Source: Streptomyces sp. NBC_00224 (GTDB lineage: Bacteria; Actinomycetota; Actinomycetes; Streptomycetales; Streptomycetaceae). From it: a DNA stretch of 64,000 nt. Made by a program: the position numbers and the translations under genes. The stretch covers positions 3,162,001-3,226,000 of the forward strand of contig NZ_CP108106.1 of the NCBI RefSeq assembly GCF_041435195.1, written 5' to 3'. The notes beneath the pieces were generated by a model. The model was not told the DNA's origin, did not search any database, and saw nothing but the letters and a program-made list of their open reading frames with translations. Of this stretch, positions 1-8,110 are shown one piece after another; positions within the stretch are counted from its first letter, which is position 1; every line of letters begins with the position of its first letter.

Positions 1-178
1 CGGCGGCCCGTCGCGCGTCGGCCTTCGCCTTGCGCAGGTAGTACCAGGCCATGTTGGAGGAGAGCCCGGCGAGCAGGATCCAGACGACGCCGGTCCAGTT
101 GCCCTGGACGAAGGAGACCACAGCGGCGGCGACCGCGAGGGCGCAGACGGCGAGGGCGTACAGAGCGAGGCGGGGCAT
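1..178 (-). CDS. Small membrane protein, 3' end cut by the window edge
   Basis: About 59 residues are visible from an ATG at 178, and the C-terminus lies beyond base 1. The start is supported by AGGAG about nine bases upstream on the minus strand. The protein opens with two closely spaced hydrophobic stretches, roughly residues 4-24 and 30-41, followed by a basic tail starting YYLRKAKADARR, so it is probably a two-helix inner-membrane protein. It resembles small uncharacterised Streptomyces membrane proteins. No enzymatic motif is visible and I assign no function. Confidence 0.7.
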   Translation of the reverse strand, partial: MPRLALYALAVCALAVAAAVVSFVQGNWTGVVWILLAGLSSNMAWYYLRKAKADARRAA

Positions 179-244
179 GGGGGTCGGCTCCTGTCCGGGT
201 ACGGCGCTGATGCCCGTCCAGTGTCCCCCATGCCCCGGGCGGAC

Positions 245-958
245 CTACACGTCGGTCACGCGCAGCCCGGCGTGCGCCTTGTAGCGGCGGTTCACCGAGA
301 TCAGGTTGGCGACCAGCGACTCCACCTGGTGGGCGTTGCGCAGCCGCCCCGAGAAGACGCCGCGCATGCCCGGGATACGGGCGGCCAGCGCCTGCACCAG
401 GTCGGTGTCGGCGCGGCTCTCGCCGAGCACCATCACATCGGTGTCGATCTCCTCGATCGAGGCGTCCTGGAGGAGCACGGCCGAGAGGTGGTGGAAGGCG
501 GCGGTGACCCGCGAGTCCGGCAGCAGGGCGGCGGCCTGCTCGGCGGCGCTGCCCTCCTCGGGCTTGAGGGCGTACGCGCCCTTCTTGTCGAAGCCGAGCG
601 GGTTGACGCAGTCGACGACGAGCTTGCCTGCCAGCTCCTCGCGCAGCGCCTCAAGCGTCTTGGCGTGCCCGTCCCACGGCACCGCGACGATCACGATGTC
701 GCTGCGGCGCGCGCACTCGGCGTTGTCCGCGCCCTCCACGCCGAGGCCCAGCTCGTCGGCGGCGGCCCGGGCGCGCTCGGCGGCCCGCGAGCCGATGATC
801 ACCTTCTGGCCCGCGCGGGCCAGCCGGTAGGCGAGCCCGCGGCCCTGGTCGCCGGTGCCACCGAGCACGCCGACGACGAGGCCGGAGACGTCGGGCAGGT
901 CCCAGGGGTCTTTGGCGGCGGGCTTCGGGGGGGTCGCGGCGCTGTCAGTGGAAGTCAT
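245..958 (-). CDS. npdG: NADPH-dependent F420 reductase (F420H2:NADP oxidoreductase)
   Basis: This 237-residue cytosolic enzyme exchanges hydride between coenzyme F420 and NADP(H). The NADP-binding Rossmann loop is visible as VGVLGGTGDQGRGLAYRLA at about residues 28-46, followed by the second-strand motif VIIGSRAAERA, whose Ser-Arg pair is typical of NADP(H) preference in this family. The later AVPWDGH and VVDCVNPLGF segments are also diagnostic. I chose the ATG at 958; the reading frame stays open far upstream but that part is antisense to the divergent gene. It sits head-to-head with the 1035 gene across about 76 bases. F420-dependent enzymes such as the one at 45.3 kb would use its product. 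Confidence 0.9.
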   Translation of the reverse strand: MTSTDSAATPPKPAAKDPWDLPDVSGLVVGVLGGTGDQGRGLAYRLARAGQKVIIGSRAAERARAAADELGLGVEGADNAECARRSDIVIVAVPWDGHAKTLEALREELAGKLVVDCVNPLGFDKKGAYALKPEEGSAAEQAAALLPDSRVTAAFHHLSAVLLQDASIEEIDTDVMVLGESRADTDLVQALAARIPGMRGVFSGRLRNAHQVESLVANLISVNRRYKAHAGLRVTDV

Positions 959-1034
959 GAGGCCGACCCTACGCCGGGCCCTACTGGTAGGTACGCCCCG
1001 GTACACCTGCTCCCAATCGGGTGAGGAGTGACCG

Positions 1035-1679
1035 ATGCGGCCCGCCGGGGCGTGCGGTGCGGCAGGATGCCGGGGCATGGATGCCGTACGCGTCGCACTG
1101 TTGCGGGAAGTCCTCGCGGGGACGGAGTGGCTGCGGGGCACCCGCCGGTTCGCGGGGGTGCTGCGGGGGTCGGTGGTGCCGAACGGCGGGGGGCTGCTGC
1201 TGGTGGGGACCGAGGCGTACGAGCCGTGGCACCTGGCGGCGCACCTGACCGACGAGGCCGCCTGGTCGGGGGTCCCCGAGCTCACCCCCACCCTCGTACG
1301 CCACCGGGTCGAGCCGGGCCGCGGCCCGCACCTGTCCGTAGGGCTCGGGCGCCTGGAGGCGGCCGGGCGGGGCGAGACGCTGCTCGTGGTGGCCCCGGAA
1401 CGGCCGGACGGGGGCCTCCTGGAGCGGGTGCACGACGCCCGGCGGGCCGGGGCGCGGGTGCTCGCGCTGGACGGGGGCGACCCGGAGGTGCGGGGCCTGG
1501 TCCACGAGTCGCTGACGGTGCCGCCGGGCGCGGAGGTGGACCTGGACACGGTGCAGCACCTGGTGAGCGCGGCGGCGGGCGAGAACGGGCTGCCGGTGCA
1601 GCGGGGGCGACGGGGGTTCCGCGACCGGCTGTCCCGGCTCGCGGACCAGCTGACGGCACCGCCGCCGGCGCGGTGGTGA
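1035..1679 (+). CDS. Conserved hypothetical protein
   Basis: 214 residues. The ATG at 1035 has GAGGAG six bases upstream. A second in-frame ATG at 1077 gives a 200-residue protein beginning MDAVRVALLREVL and may be the homologous start. The sequence is soluble-looking, has no signal peptide, and alternates hydrophobic strands (GGLLLVGTE, LLVVAPE, ARVLALDGG) with helices, suggesting an alpha/beta fold. I do not recognise a named family. It is divergent from npdG and converges on the next minus-strand gene across a palindromic repeat. Confidence 0.75.
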   Translation: MRPAGACGAAGCRGMDAVRVALLREVLAGTEWLRGTRRFAGVLRGSVVPNGGGLLLVGTEAYEPWHLAAHLTDEAAWSGVPELTPTLVRHRVEPGRGPHLSVGLGRLEAAGRGETLLVVAPERPDGGLLERVHDARRAGARVLALDGGDPEVRGLVHESLTVPPGAEVDLDTVQHLVSAAAGENGLPVQRGRRGFRDRLSRLADQLTAPPPARW

Positions 1680-1693
1680 GGGCAACTGTTTCA

Positions 1694-1969
1694 CCGGGGC
1701 TTCGCCCCAGACCCCCACTTTCACCTGCGGGCCGGTGGGGGCTGGTCGCGCAGTTCCCCGCGCCCCTAAAAGCGCCCCTCCGGGCCGCCCAGGGGATTGC
1801 CGCGCAGCGGCATTCTCAGGGGCGCGGGGAACTGCGCGAGCAACCCACCACCGGGCCGCAGACGAACACCGGGCCAAAAAGGGGCGCGGGGAACTGCGCG
1901 ACCAGCCACCCACGGCCCGCAGCCGAACGGGGCCTGGGGCGGAGCCCCAGCAGGAGGGGGTGCGGGGGG
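1694..1969. repeat. Composite palindromic intergenic repeat, copy 1
   Basis: The left arm (about 1724-1767) contains GCGCAGTTCCCCGCGCCCC. Its reverse complement recurs twice, at 1819-1839 and 1881-1903. The core carries the GCGCCCC- and GCCGCGCAGCGGC-type modules. Short hairpins of the type GGGGCTTCGCCCC (from 1694) and GGGGCGGAGCCCC (from about 1935) flank the element outside the arms. It fills the space between two convergent genes, where it could fold as a bidirectional terminator. Confidence 0.85.
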
Positions 1970-1971
1970 GC

Positions 1972-2196
1972 TCAGTCCCCCGACTCCGGCTGCTTGTCGT
2001 GCCACTTCGGGTCCGTGTCCCACTCCAGGTTCCGCTCCTGGGCGGTCTGCATCGCGTGCTCGGCTTCCTCACGGGACTCGTAGGGACCGAAGCGGTCCTT
2101 CGCGGGGCACTCGGGGCCTTCCTCGACCTTGCCGTGGACCAGGCAGTAGTACCACTCGCCCGGCTTGCCGACCGTGCGCTTCTTGAACAGGGCCAT
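1972..2196 (-). CDS. Small conserved actinobacterial protein
   Basis: 74 residues starting at the ATG at 2196, with AAGGAG seven bases upstream. The reading frame continues upstream but lacks a better start. The protein is hydrophilic, with an aromatic centre ([18 protein letters not shown]) and an amphipathic helix ([15 protein letters not shown]) ending in a charged [11 protein letters not shown] tail. Proteins of this type are common in Streptomyces, and the helix-rich end resembles a degenerate SPOR-like fold; that resemblance is only an impression. The two cysteines in a C-x10-C arrangement could bind metal. It is divergent from map, with about 77 bases between starts. Confidence 0.8.
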   Translation of the reverse strand: MALFKKRTVGKPGEWYYCLVHGKVEEGPECPAKDRFGPYESREEAEHAMQTAQERNLEWDTDPKWHDKQPESGD

Positions 2197-2273
2197 GCGG
2201 AGGCTCCTTCCTCGGCCCGTGCTCGGACCTTCTCGACCATGCTGCCCCAACGCGGCTCGATAGACTCGGCGGC

Positions 2274-3131
2274 ATGTCTGGCCAGTCGCTGCTCGTACCA
2301 GGGGAGCTCTCTCCCACCCGCTCCGTCCCGGGGAACATCCGCCGCCCCGAGTACGTCGGGAAGCCCATGCCCACGCCGTACACCGGCCCCGAGGTGCAGA
2401 CCGCCGAAACGATTGAGCTCATGCGGATCGCGGGGCGCATCGCCGCCCGGGCGATGGAGGAGGCCGCCAAGCTCATCGCGCCCGGCGTGACCACCGACGA
2501 GCTCGACCGGGTCGCGCACGAGTACATGTGCGACCACGGGGCGTACCCCTCGACGCTGGGCTACCGGGGCTTCCCGAAGTCGCTGTGCAGCTCGGTCAAC
2601 GAGGTCATCTGCCACGGCATCCCGGACTCCACCGTCCTGAACGACGGCGACATCGTGAACCTCGACGTCACCGCGTACATCGGCGGCGTCCACGGCGACA
2701 ACAACGCCACCTATTTCTGCGGCGACGTCGACGAGGAGTCGAAGCTCCTCGTCGAGCGGACCCGGGAGTCGCTCAACCGCGCCATCAAGGCCGTCAAGCC
2801 GGGCCGCCAGATCAACATCATCGGGCGCGTCATCGAGTCGTACGCCAAGCGGTTCGGCTACGGCGTCGTGCGCGACTTCACCGGGCACGGCATCAGCACG
2901 GCCTTCCACTCCGGCCTGATCGTGCCGCACTACGACGCGCCGCACGCCACCGCCGTGATCAAGCCCGGGATGACCTTCACCATCGAGCCGATGCTGACGC
3001 TGGGGACGCACGAGTACGACATGTGGGAGGACGGCTGGACGGTCGTCACCCGCGACCGCAAGCGGACGGCCCAGTTCGAGCACACGCTGGTGGTGACCGA
3101 GACGGGCACGGAAATCCTCACGCTGCCGTGA
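2274..3131 (+). CDS. map: Type I methionine aminopeptidase
   Basis: 285 residues. It removes the initiator methionine from nascent proteins in the cytosol using a dinuclear metal centre. The creatinase/aminopeptidase core is clear: [20 protein letters not shown] contains the substrate His and first metal Asp, [12 protein letters not shown] the second Asp, [11 protein letters not shown] the metal His, FTIEPML the first Glu and [10 protein letters not shown] the last Glu. The roughly 30-residue N-terminal extension with the [18 protein letters not shown] segment matches the longer actinobacterial MetAP form. It stands alone and is transcribed away from the small gene at 1972. Confidence 0.95.
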   Translation: MSGQSLLVPGELSPTRSVPGNIRRPEYVGKPMPTPYTGPEVQTAETIELMRIAGRIAARAMEEAAKLIAPGVTTDELDRVAHEYMCDHGAYPSTLGYRGFPKSLCSSVNEVICHGIPDSTVLNDGDIVNLDVTAYIGGVHGDNNATYFCGDVDEESKLLVERTRESLNRAIKAVKPGRQINIIGRVIESYAKRFGYGVVRDFTGHGISTAFHSGLIVPHYDAPHATAVIKPGMTFTIEPMLTLGTHEYDMWEDGWTVVTRDRKRTAQFEHTLVVTETGTEILTLP

Positions 3132-3202
3132 TCGATCCCCCGTGTGCGGGGTACGCATGAGGGGTACGGCATTTACCGACAGGGCGTCGGGAACCAGTTG
3201 AC

Positions 3203-3234
3203 TTAGGTGAACCTAAGTAGTTAGGTAAGCCTAA
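3203..3234. promoter_or_regulatory. Tandem iron boxes (DmdR/IdeR/DtxR type) before haem oxygenase
   Basis: Two adjacent near-palindromes, TTAGGTGAACCTAA at 3203-3216 and TTAGGTAAGCCTAA at 3221-3234, match the core of the actinobacterial iron box TTAGGTTAGGCTAACCTAA. They lie 78-109 bases before the TTG start of hmuO, so repression by Fe2+-loaded DmdR/IdeR is expected. Confidence 0.85.
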
Positions 3235-3311
3235 GTAGCGGGATCGGTGCTGCTCCGAGCTGTCCGATCAGTGCTGGTTCCCCGTACCCCCTCGGTCTCC
3301 GGAGGCACGCC

Positions 3312-3962
3312 TTGGACACGCCCTTCTCCACTCTCATCCGCACGGCGTCGCACGAACAGCACACCGAGGCGGAGAACTCCGGCTTCATGAGCGCCCTGCT
3401 CGGCGGACGGCTCGGCGTCGAGGCGTACGCCCGCTACACCGAGCAGCTGTGGTTCGTGTACCAGGCACTGGAGGAGGGGGCGGGCGCTCTGCGGAGCGAT
3501 CCGGTGGCGGGTCCGTTCATACGGCCCGAGCTGATGCGTACGGCGTCGCTGGAGCAGGATCTGACGCATCTGCGGGGCGCGGGGTGGGAGCGGGGCGTTT
3601 CGCCGCTCCCCTCGACGCGTGCCTACGCGGCCCGGGTCCGCGAGTGCGCCGTGACCTGGCCCGCGGGGTATGTGGCGCACCACTACACCCGGTATCTCGG
3701 GGACCTCTCCGGGGGCCAGATCATCCGTGACCGGGCGGAGAAGACCTGGGGGTTCGCCCGCAAGGGCGACGGTGTGCGGTTCTACGTGTTCGAGGCGATT
3801 CCGAACCCTGCGGCGTTCAAGCGGGGGTATCGGGAGTTGCTGGATGCGGTGGATGTGGACGAGTTGGAGCGGCAGCGGATTGTTGAGGAGTGTCGGCGGG
3901 CGTTCGCGCTGAACACTGCCGTGTTCCGGGAGCTTGGCCAAGAGTTCCCGCTGAGCGCGTGA
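3312..3962 (+). CDS. hmuO: Biliverdin-producing haem oxygenase
   Basis: 216 residues. It cleaves haem to biliverdin, CO and Fe2+ and so releases iron from imported haem. The predicted proximal haem ligand is His17, in HEQHTEAENSGFM, which aligns with the HmuO ligand region. The distal-helix signature YVAHHYTRYLGDLSGGQ lies at about residues 120-136. The length fits the HmuO family. The start is a TTG, chosen because GGAGG sits six bases before it and no ATG/GTG lies nearby in frame. Iron boxes upstream and the haem-uptake genes downstream support a haem-iron role. Confidence 0.95.
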   Translation: MDTPFSTLIRTASHEQHTEAENSGFMSALLGGRLGVEAYARYTEQLWFVYQALEEGAGALRSDPVAGPFIRPELMRTASLEQDLTHLRGAGWERGVSPLPSTRAYAARVRECAVTWPAGYVAHHYTRYLGDLSGGQIIRDRAEKTWGFARKGDGVRFYVFEAIPNPAAFKRGYRELLDAVDVDELERQRIVEECRRAFALNTAVFRELGQEFPLSA

Positions 3963-3978
3963 GTGGTCCTCGTTTCGG

Positions 3979-4099
3979 CTGCGGGTCCGTTGTGGCTGGT
4001 CGCGCCCACGCGGCGGAGCCGCAAATGTCACAGCCCCGCGCCCCTAGGGGGTTGGGGTCTCCGGCGAGCCAGCCCAGCGCCACTTAAGGGGGCGGCCCC
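3979..4099. repeat. Variant palindromic repeat, copy 2 (interrupted left arm)
   Basis: The element starts like other copies (CTGCGGGTCC...GCTGGTCGCGC), but the middle of the arm is replaced by about 27 bases containing CGGCGGAGCCGC before CCCCGCGCCCCT resumes at about 4034. The right side is short and lacks a full complementary arm. It lies between the convergent genes hmuO and the PhzF gene. Confidence 0.65.
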
Positions 4100-4795
4100 T
4101 CAGCGCGTCAGTGTGCGCTCCAAGCGGACCCTGCCGCCCAGTTCTATCGTGTCGTCCGGGCCCGGGGCCGTCAGCAGTTGTGAGCCTTGGCCCTGGGTGA
4201 TGTTCAGGGCCCGGCCCAGACCGGCCGTGAGCAGGAGGGCCGCCGCGCCCGTTGCCTCGTCCTCGTCGATTCCGTCGCCCCGGCCGGGGAACGCCCGTGC
4301 CCGGACGCGGCCGGCGGCCTCGTCCTCCCAGCCCCAGGCGTACACCCACTCCCCCGGCTCGGGCACGTCCAGGGCGTCCACCTCGGCGGCCGAGGCGTAC
4401 TGCCGCAGGGTGCGCGGCGGGGCCCACTCCGGGCGGGCGGTGATCCAGGTGAACTCGCCGTCCTGGCGCGCGAAGACCTCTCCCACGGCCAGTTCCAGTA
4501 CGTCGATGTCGAGCAGCCAAGCCGCCCCGACCAGCGGATGCCCCGCGAAGGGGAGCCGCAGGCCGGGCGTGTAGATGTCGACGGCGCCCCGCTCGGGGTC
4601 GTCCACGAACACCGTCTCGCTGAAGCCGAGTTCCTTGGCCAGCGCCTGCCGGGCCGCCTCGTCGGGCAGCGCGGAGCCCTCGCGCACCACGCCGAGGGCG
4701 TTGCCGTGGCGGCCGTCGGGGCCGCAGAAGACCCTGAGTACGTCGATGAGCACGCCGGGTACGCCGTTTTCCGTCACCCCGGCATTCAACAACAC
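4100..4795 (-). CDS. PhzF-family isomerase/epimerase-like protein
   Basis: 231 residues of the diaminopimelate-epimerase-like PhzF superfamily. Visible family marks are the N-terminal strand VLRVFCGPDGRHGNALGVV, the conserved Glu in LGFSETVFVDD, the RLPFAGHPLVGAAWLL segment and the C-terminal DEDEATGAAALLL, all in PhzF order. It is shorter than the usual 260-300 residues and the substrate is unknown. The start is uncertain: the GTG at 4795 gives this model, while the GTG at 4753 would place the first strand at the N-terminus as in homologues; neither has a good Shine-Dalgarno sequence. A paralogue is at 21816. Confidence 0.8.
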   Translation of the reverse strand: MLLNAGVTENGVPGVLIDVLRVFCGPDGRHGNALGVVREGSALPDEAARQALAKELGFSETVFVDDPERGAVDIYTPGLRLPFAGHPLVGAAWLLDIDVLELAVGEVFARQDGEFTWITARPEWAPPRTLRQYASAAEVDALDVPEPGEWVYAWGWEDEAAGRVRARAFPGRGDGIDEDEATGAAALLLTAGLGRALNITQGQGSQLLTAPGPDDTIELGGRVRLERTLTR

Positions 4796-4809
4796 CCGCG
4801 ACGGCCGCA

Positions 4810-4839
4810 GGGCCGCACCCTGCGGAAAGGGTGCGGCCC
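4810..4839. terminator. Strong hairpin terminator
   Basis: A perfect 12-bp stem, GGGCCGCACCCT/AGGGTGCGGCCC, with a six-base loop. It lies just beyond the stop of the HtaA gene ending at 4858 and before the PhzF gene, so it probably ends the HtaA transcript. There is no U-tract, as is usual in Streptomyces. Confidence 0.75.
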
Positions 4840-4857
4840 CGCGGTGCGGGTCGGGGA

Positions 4858-6363
4858 TCAGGCGCGGCCGAGGGCCGTCCGGCGGCGGGCCGCGTACACG
4901 GCGGCCGCCCCGGTCACCGCGATCGCGCCCGCCGCGCCGAGCAGCGGGCCGGTCGGGGCGGCGGAGCCGGTGGCGGCGAGGGAGCCGCCGGCCGTCGAGC
5001 CGCCGACGTTCCCGCCGGTGCCGCCGGTGGTCCCGGAGGTGCCGGAGGTCCCGGTTCCCCCGGCCGTACCGCCGCTCGTCCTCACCGTGTCACCGGCCTC
5101 CAGATCGGCGCTCTCGCTCAGGCCCAGCGCGACGGTGACGGGGTCGATGGACTCCCCCGCCTTGTACTGGGACTGCTCGCCGGGCCGGGCGAAGGCGGCG
5201 GCGCCGTCGGCGGTGAAGGCCGCCGGTACGGCCGTCAGCCGCACCACGTCCTTGCGGGCCGTGAAGTCGGCCCGGGAGAGGTCGAGAGAGGCGAACTCGA
5301 CGTTCCGCTTGACCCCTTGGGGCGTGGTGACGTCGACATACAGGGCGCCCTTGGCTCCGGCCGCCTCGATCCGTACGGCACCGAAGGCGATGTCGAGGTT
5401 GCCGTGGGCCGCATAGGTGAAGCGGACGCTGCCACGGAAGGAGGCGTTCACCTTGCGGGCGTCGGGCTTCAACTCGCCCTTACTGAGGGGGAACCCGAAG
5501 GCGTCCTTGGAGGCGGTCGCACCCTCGGAGACGGCGGTGCTGCCGCCGCCGGCGATGTACGCCCGCCACGACTGCTTGAGCCCCCAGCTCAGCTTGGCCT
5601 TCACGACTTTGTCGGGAGAGGGAGCGGGAGCGGGAGTGGTGGGAGTGGGCTTGGTGGGGGCGGGCTTGCTCGGGTCCGGCTTGGCAGGGTCGGGCTTCGT
5701 CGGATCGGGCTTCGTCGGGTCCGGCTTCGTCGGGTCCGGCTTGGTGGGGTCGCCTCCCATCGGGAACGTCAACGTCGCCGGGTCGAGCTTCTCGCCCTTC
5801 TTGTAGTTGCCGTTGAACGCGGCGGCGCCCTGCTCGGTGAGGGTGGCCGGGATGTCCTTGAAGGTCATCGCCGCGCCCGGCGACGGCTTGACCTGCGACA
5901 GGTCGAGATCGGCGAGCGGTACGTCGTCGGCCGTCCTGTCCTTGCCGCCGTCCTTGGTGGTCACGTCGGCGGTGATGACCCCGGTCGTGGTGGTCGTCGT
6001 CACCTTCAGGTCGGACAGTTTGATGTCGAGGACGCCGCCGTGCGCCGAGAACCGGACGCTTCCCTTGAAGGCCGTGGCGCCGGCATGCGTGGACGTGTCG
6101 TACGTACCCGTGCCGTCCACGAACGTGAACACCCCGTTGCCGGGGGCCTGCTTGGCGCCGTCCGCGACCGTGATGCCGCTCGCGCCGACGTACCGCCGGA
6201 AGCTGTCCTTGAAGCCCCAGTCGAACGTGGCGCCCTTCAGCTCGACTTTCGACGCGGCGAGGGCGGGAGCGGCGGACAGCACCGAGGCGGCAGTGGCCGC
6301 ACAGACGACGGCGATCGCCGTCGCACGGGCGGCGGGCCGAGGAAGACGGGAGGTGACGGACAT
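4858..6363 (-). CDS. Two-domain HtaA haem-binding surface protein with LAxTG-type sorting motif
   Basis: 501 residues from the ATG at 6363 (AAGGAG upstream). A Sec signal peptide ends near APALAAS. Two HtaA (haem-transport-associated) domains follow, at about residues 38-215 and 265-430. Each opens with an (L/F)xWG(L/F)K-S(W/F)R-Y(V/I) block and later has DIPATLTEQGAAAFNGNYKKG or a similar segment. They are joined by a Thr/Pro-rich linker with tandem TKPDP units (DNA about 5670-5755). The C-terminus has Gly/Thr-rich sequence, LAATG at residues 462-466, a hydrophobic helix and an RRR tail, which fits wall anchoring by a class E sortase. It probably captures haem at the cell surface and passes it to HmuT. 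Confidence 0.9.
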   Translation of the reverse strand: MSVTSRLPRPAARATAIAVVCAATAASVLSAAPALAASKVELKGATFDWGFKDSFRRYVGASGITVADGAKQAPGNGVFTFVDGTGTYDTSTHAGATAFKGSVRFSAHGGVLDIKLSDLKVTTTTTTGVITADVTTKDGGKDRTADDVPLADLDLSQVKPSPGAAMTFKDIPATLTEQGAAAFNGNYKKGEKLDPATLTFPMGGDPTKPDPTKPDPTKPDPTKPDPAKPDPSKPAPTKPTPTTPAPAPSPDKVVKAKLSWGLKQSWRAYIAGGGSTAVSEGATASKDAFGFPLSKGELKPDARKVNASFRGSVRFTYAAHGNLDIAFGAVRIEAAGAKGALYVDVTTPQGVKRNVEFASLDLSRADFTARKDVVRLTAVPAAFTADGAAAFARPGEQSQYKAGESIDPVTVALGLSESADLEAGDTVRTSGGTAGGTGTSGTSGTTGGTGGNVGGSTAGGSLAATGSAAPTGPLLGAAGAIAVTGAAAVYAARRRTALGRA

Positions 6364-6430
6364 GGTCAGGAGGCTCCTTGGTGAAGGTGAATTCGGGGGT
6401 GGGGAAGGTCAGTTCTGGGTGGGTTGGGTA

Positions 6431-7954
6431 TCAGGGGCGGTCGCTGAAGCGGTCCCGGTGTCGGCTGTCGTCGCGGTCGTGGCTCCCCGCGGCCCGGCGC
6501 TCTCGTTTTCCGCCGCGGGCTGTGGGTGGCTGGTCGCGCAGTTCCCCGCGCCCCTTGGGGGTACGGGTGACCGGCGACGGCGAAGCCGAGCCTTCAAGGG
6601 GCGCGGGGAACTGCGCGACCAGCCCCCGCCGAGCCGCACCCGAAGAACGCCGCACCGCGAACGCGATCGCCGCCGCGGCGAGCAACCCCGCGCCCACGAG
6701 CCCGACGTACAACCGCCCGTGGTCCGGCGAGGACGAGGGGGAGGCGGCCTCCGGCCGGGCCACCGGCGAGGGCGACGGCACCGGCGCAGCCGACCCCCCG
6801 CTCCCCACGTCCGGCAACGCCGGCAACCGCGCCGCCCCGTCCACGGCGACCGCGAGCGACACCGGATCCATGGCCGTGCCCGCCGGGTACATCCCGCCGA
6901 ACACCTTCGCGCCCTCGGCCGTGAGCGTGGCGGGCGCCTCGGAGACGGCCACCAGGCCGCCGCGCGGGGCGAGTCGGCCCGCCGCGAAGGTGATCAGGGG
7001 CCGCCCGGCCGAGGAGAGCGTGCCCCGGCCGTCCGCGACCCGCACCGCGATCCGGTCGAGGGTGAGGCCGAAGTGGGCGCCCGCGAACCGCACCGTGCCC
7101 GCGAACGAGGCGTCGAGCGTGCCCTTCTCCTGGTCGTACGAGCCGTGTCCGCGCGGGAACCTGAACAGCGCGCCGCCGTCCTGGGCCCCGCCGGAGAGCG
7201 TCCAGCCGCCCTGGGCGACCGACCCGGTGACGTACTCGCGGAAGGTCCGGCGCACCCCCCAGTCGACGGCCGCGTCCGCGAAACCGGCGCTCGCGCTCCG
7301 GGACGGTGTGGGCGACGGGCTCGCGGGCGCGTCCGCCGCCCGGGTGTCCACCGACAGGCTCACCGGGTCGAGCGCGGTCCCGGCCGGGTAGTACCCGGCG
7401 AAGGCCGTCGCGCCCTGGGAGGTCAGCGTCGCGGGGACGTCGGTGAGCGCCACGGGCGAGCCGCCGCCGCGCATGTCGATGCCGCCCAGCGAGAGTGCGG
7501 CGAGCGGCACTTGGCTCGCCGTGGTGACCTTGCCGGTGCCCTTCGCCCGGCTGGTCATGTCGGCGTAGAGGGTGCCCCGGCCGCCGGAGATGCGGACGGT
7601 GGGGCGGGCGATGGTCAGGTCGAGCTCGTACGAGCCGTCGGCCTTGGGGTGTCCGGTGAACCGGACGCCGCCGGAGAACCCGGCGTCGAGGACGCCGCCG
7701 CCCGGGTCGTACGAACCGGCCGCCGAGTGGAACCGGAACCGGCTGGAACCGACGGTGGCGGCCCCGCCGAGCAGGCTCCAACTCCCGTGCGCCACCGGGC
7801 CGGTGACATAGCTCTGGAAGGACGATTTGACGCCCCAGTCGAGCCTGCCGCCGCGCACGGTCCGGTCCGCCGCGTGCGCCGCGCCCGCCGGGACGAGCAG
7901 GGCGCCGAGGACGGCCGCGAGCAGGGCGGACGCGAGGGAGCGGGACGGCAGCAT
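6431..7954 (-). CDS. Two-domain HtaA haem-binding membrane protein, C-terminus extended by a repeat
   Basis: 507 residues. The ATG at 7954 is preferred (AAGGGG six bases upstream) over the TTG at 7969. A signal peptide ends near AAHAAD. HtaA domains lie at about 30-205 and 225-390, with LDWGVKSSFQSYV and VDWGVRRTFREYV openings. A Ser/Pro linker and one transmembrane helix (YVGLVGAGLLAAAAIAFAV) follow, then RRSSGAARR, where the protein would normally end. From there the frame runs into a palindromic repeat and adds 64 residues beginning GLVAQFPAPL, very basic and unlike the rest. No LAxTG motif is seen. An iron box lies directly upstream. The gene precedes the other HtaA gene by 67 bases and is probably co-transcribed with it. 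Confidence 0.88.
   Translation of the reverse strand: MLPSRSLASALLAAVLGALLVPAGAAHAADRTVRGGRLDWGVKSSFQSYVTGPVAHGSWSLLGGAATVGSSRFRFHSAAGSYDPGGGVLDAGFSGGVRFTGHPKADGSYELDLTIARPTVRISGGRGTLYADMTSRAKGTGKVTTASQVPLAALSLGGIDMRGGGSPVALTDVPATLTSQGATAFAGYYPAGTALDPVSLSVDTRAADAPASPSPTPSRSASAGFADAAVDWGVRRTFREYVTGSVAQGGWTLSGGAQDGGALFRFPRGHGSYDQEKGTLDASFAGTVRFAGAHFGLTLDRIAVRVADGRGTLSSAGRPLITFAAGRLAPRGGLVAVSEAPATLTAEGAKVFGGMYPAGTAMDPVSLAVAVDGAARLPALPDVGSGGSAAPVPSPSPVARPEAASPSSSPDHGRLYVGLVGAGLLAAAAIAFAVRRSSGAARRGLVAQFPAPLEGSASPSPVTRTPKGRGELRDQPPTARGGKRERRAAGSHDRDDSRHRDRFSDRP
6515..6640. repeat. Palindromic repeat, copy 3, inside a coding sequence
   Basis: The left arm runs from about 6515 to 6555 and the complementary arm from about 6598 to 6640, around a short core. 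The whole element is read through by the HtaA gene on the minus strand. Translated arm signatures are LVAQFPAPL and KGRGELRDQPP. Confidence 0.85.
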
Positions 7955-7980
7955 GACGAACCCCTTCAAGGGCTGGCGAC

Positions 7981-7999
7981 TTAGGTAAGGCTAACCTAA
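7981..7999. promoter_or_regulatory. Iron box between the divergent HtaA gene and hmuT
   Basis: TTAGGTAAGGCTAACCTAA differs at one position from the 19-bp consensus iron box. It lies 27 bases from the HtaA start and 112 from hmuT, so one DmdR/IdeR dimer pair could repress both directions. Confidence 0.92.
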
Positions 8000-8110
8000 G
8001 CTAATCCCGGTCAACAGGCCACACCCGAAAGCCGACCCCAACGGCCGCTCGCAGATGCCCCCTCGACAGACGACCACTCCACAGATGACCCCTCCGCAGA
8101 CGACAGGACG

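Noticed and set aside
981..3158. A 725-codon minus-strand frame across map
   Set aside because: Antisense to methionine aminopeptidase and spanning a repeat; no recognisable motif.
5670..5755. CRISPR-like direct repeats
   Set aside because: The units are contiguous, in frame, without spacers, and encode the TKPDP linker of an HtaA protein.
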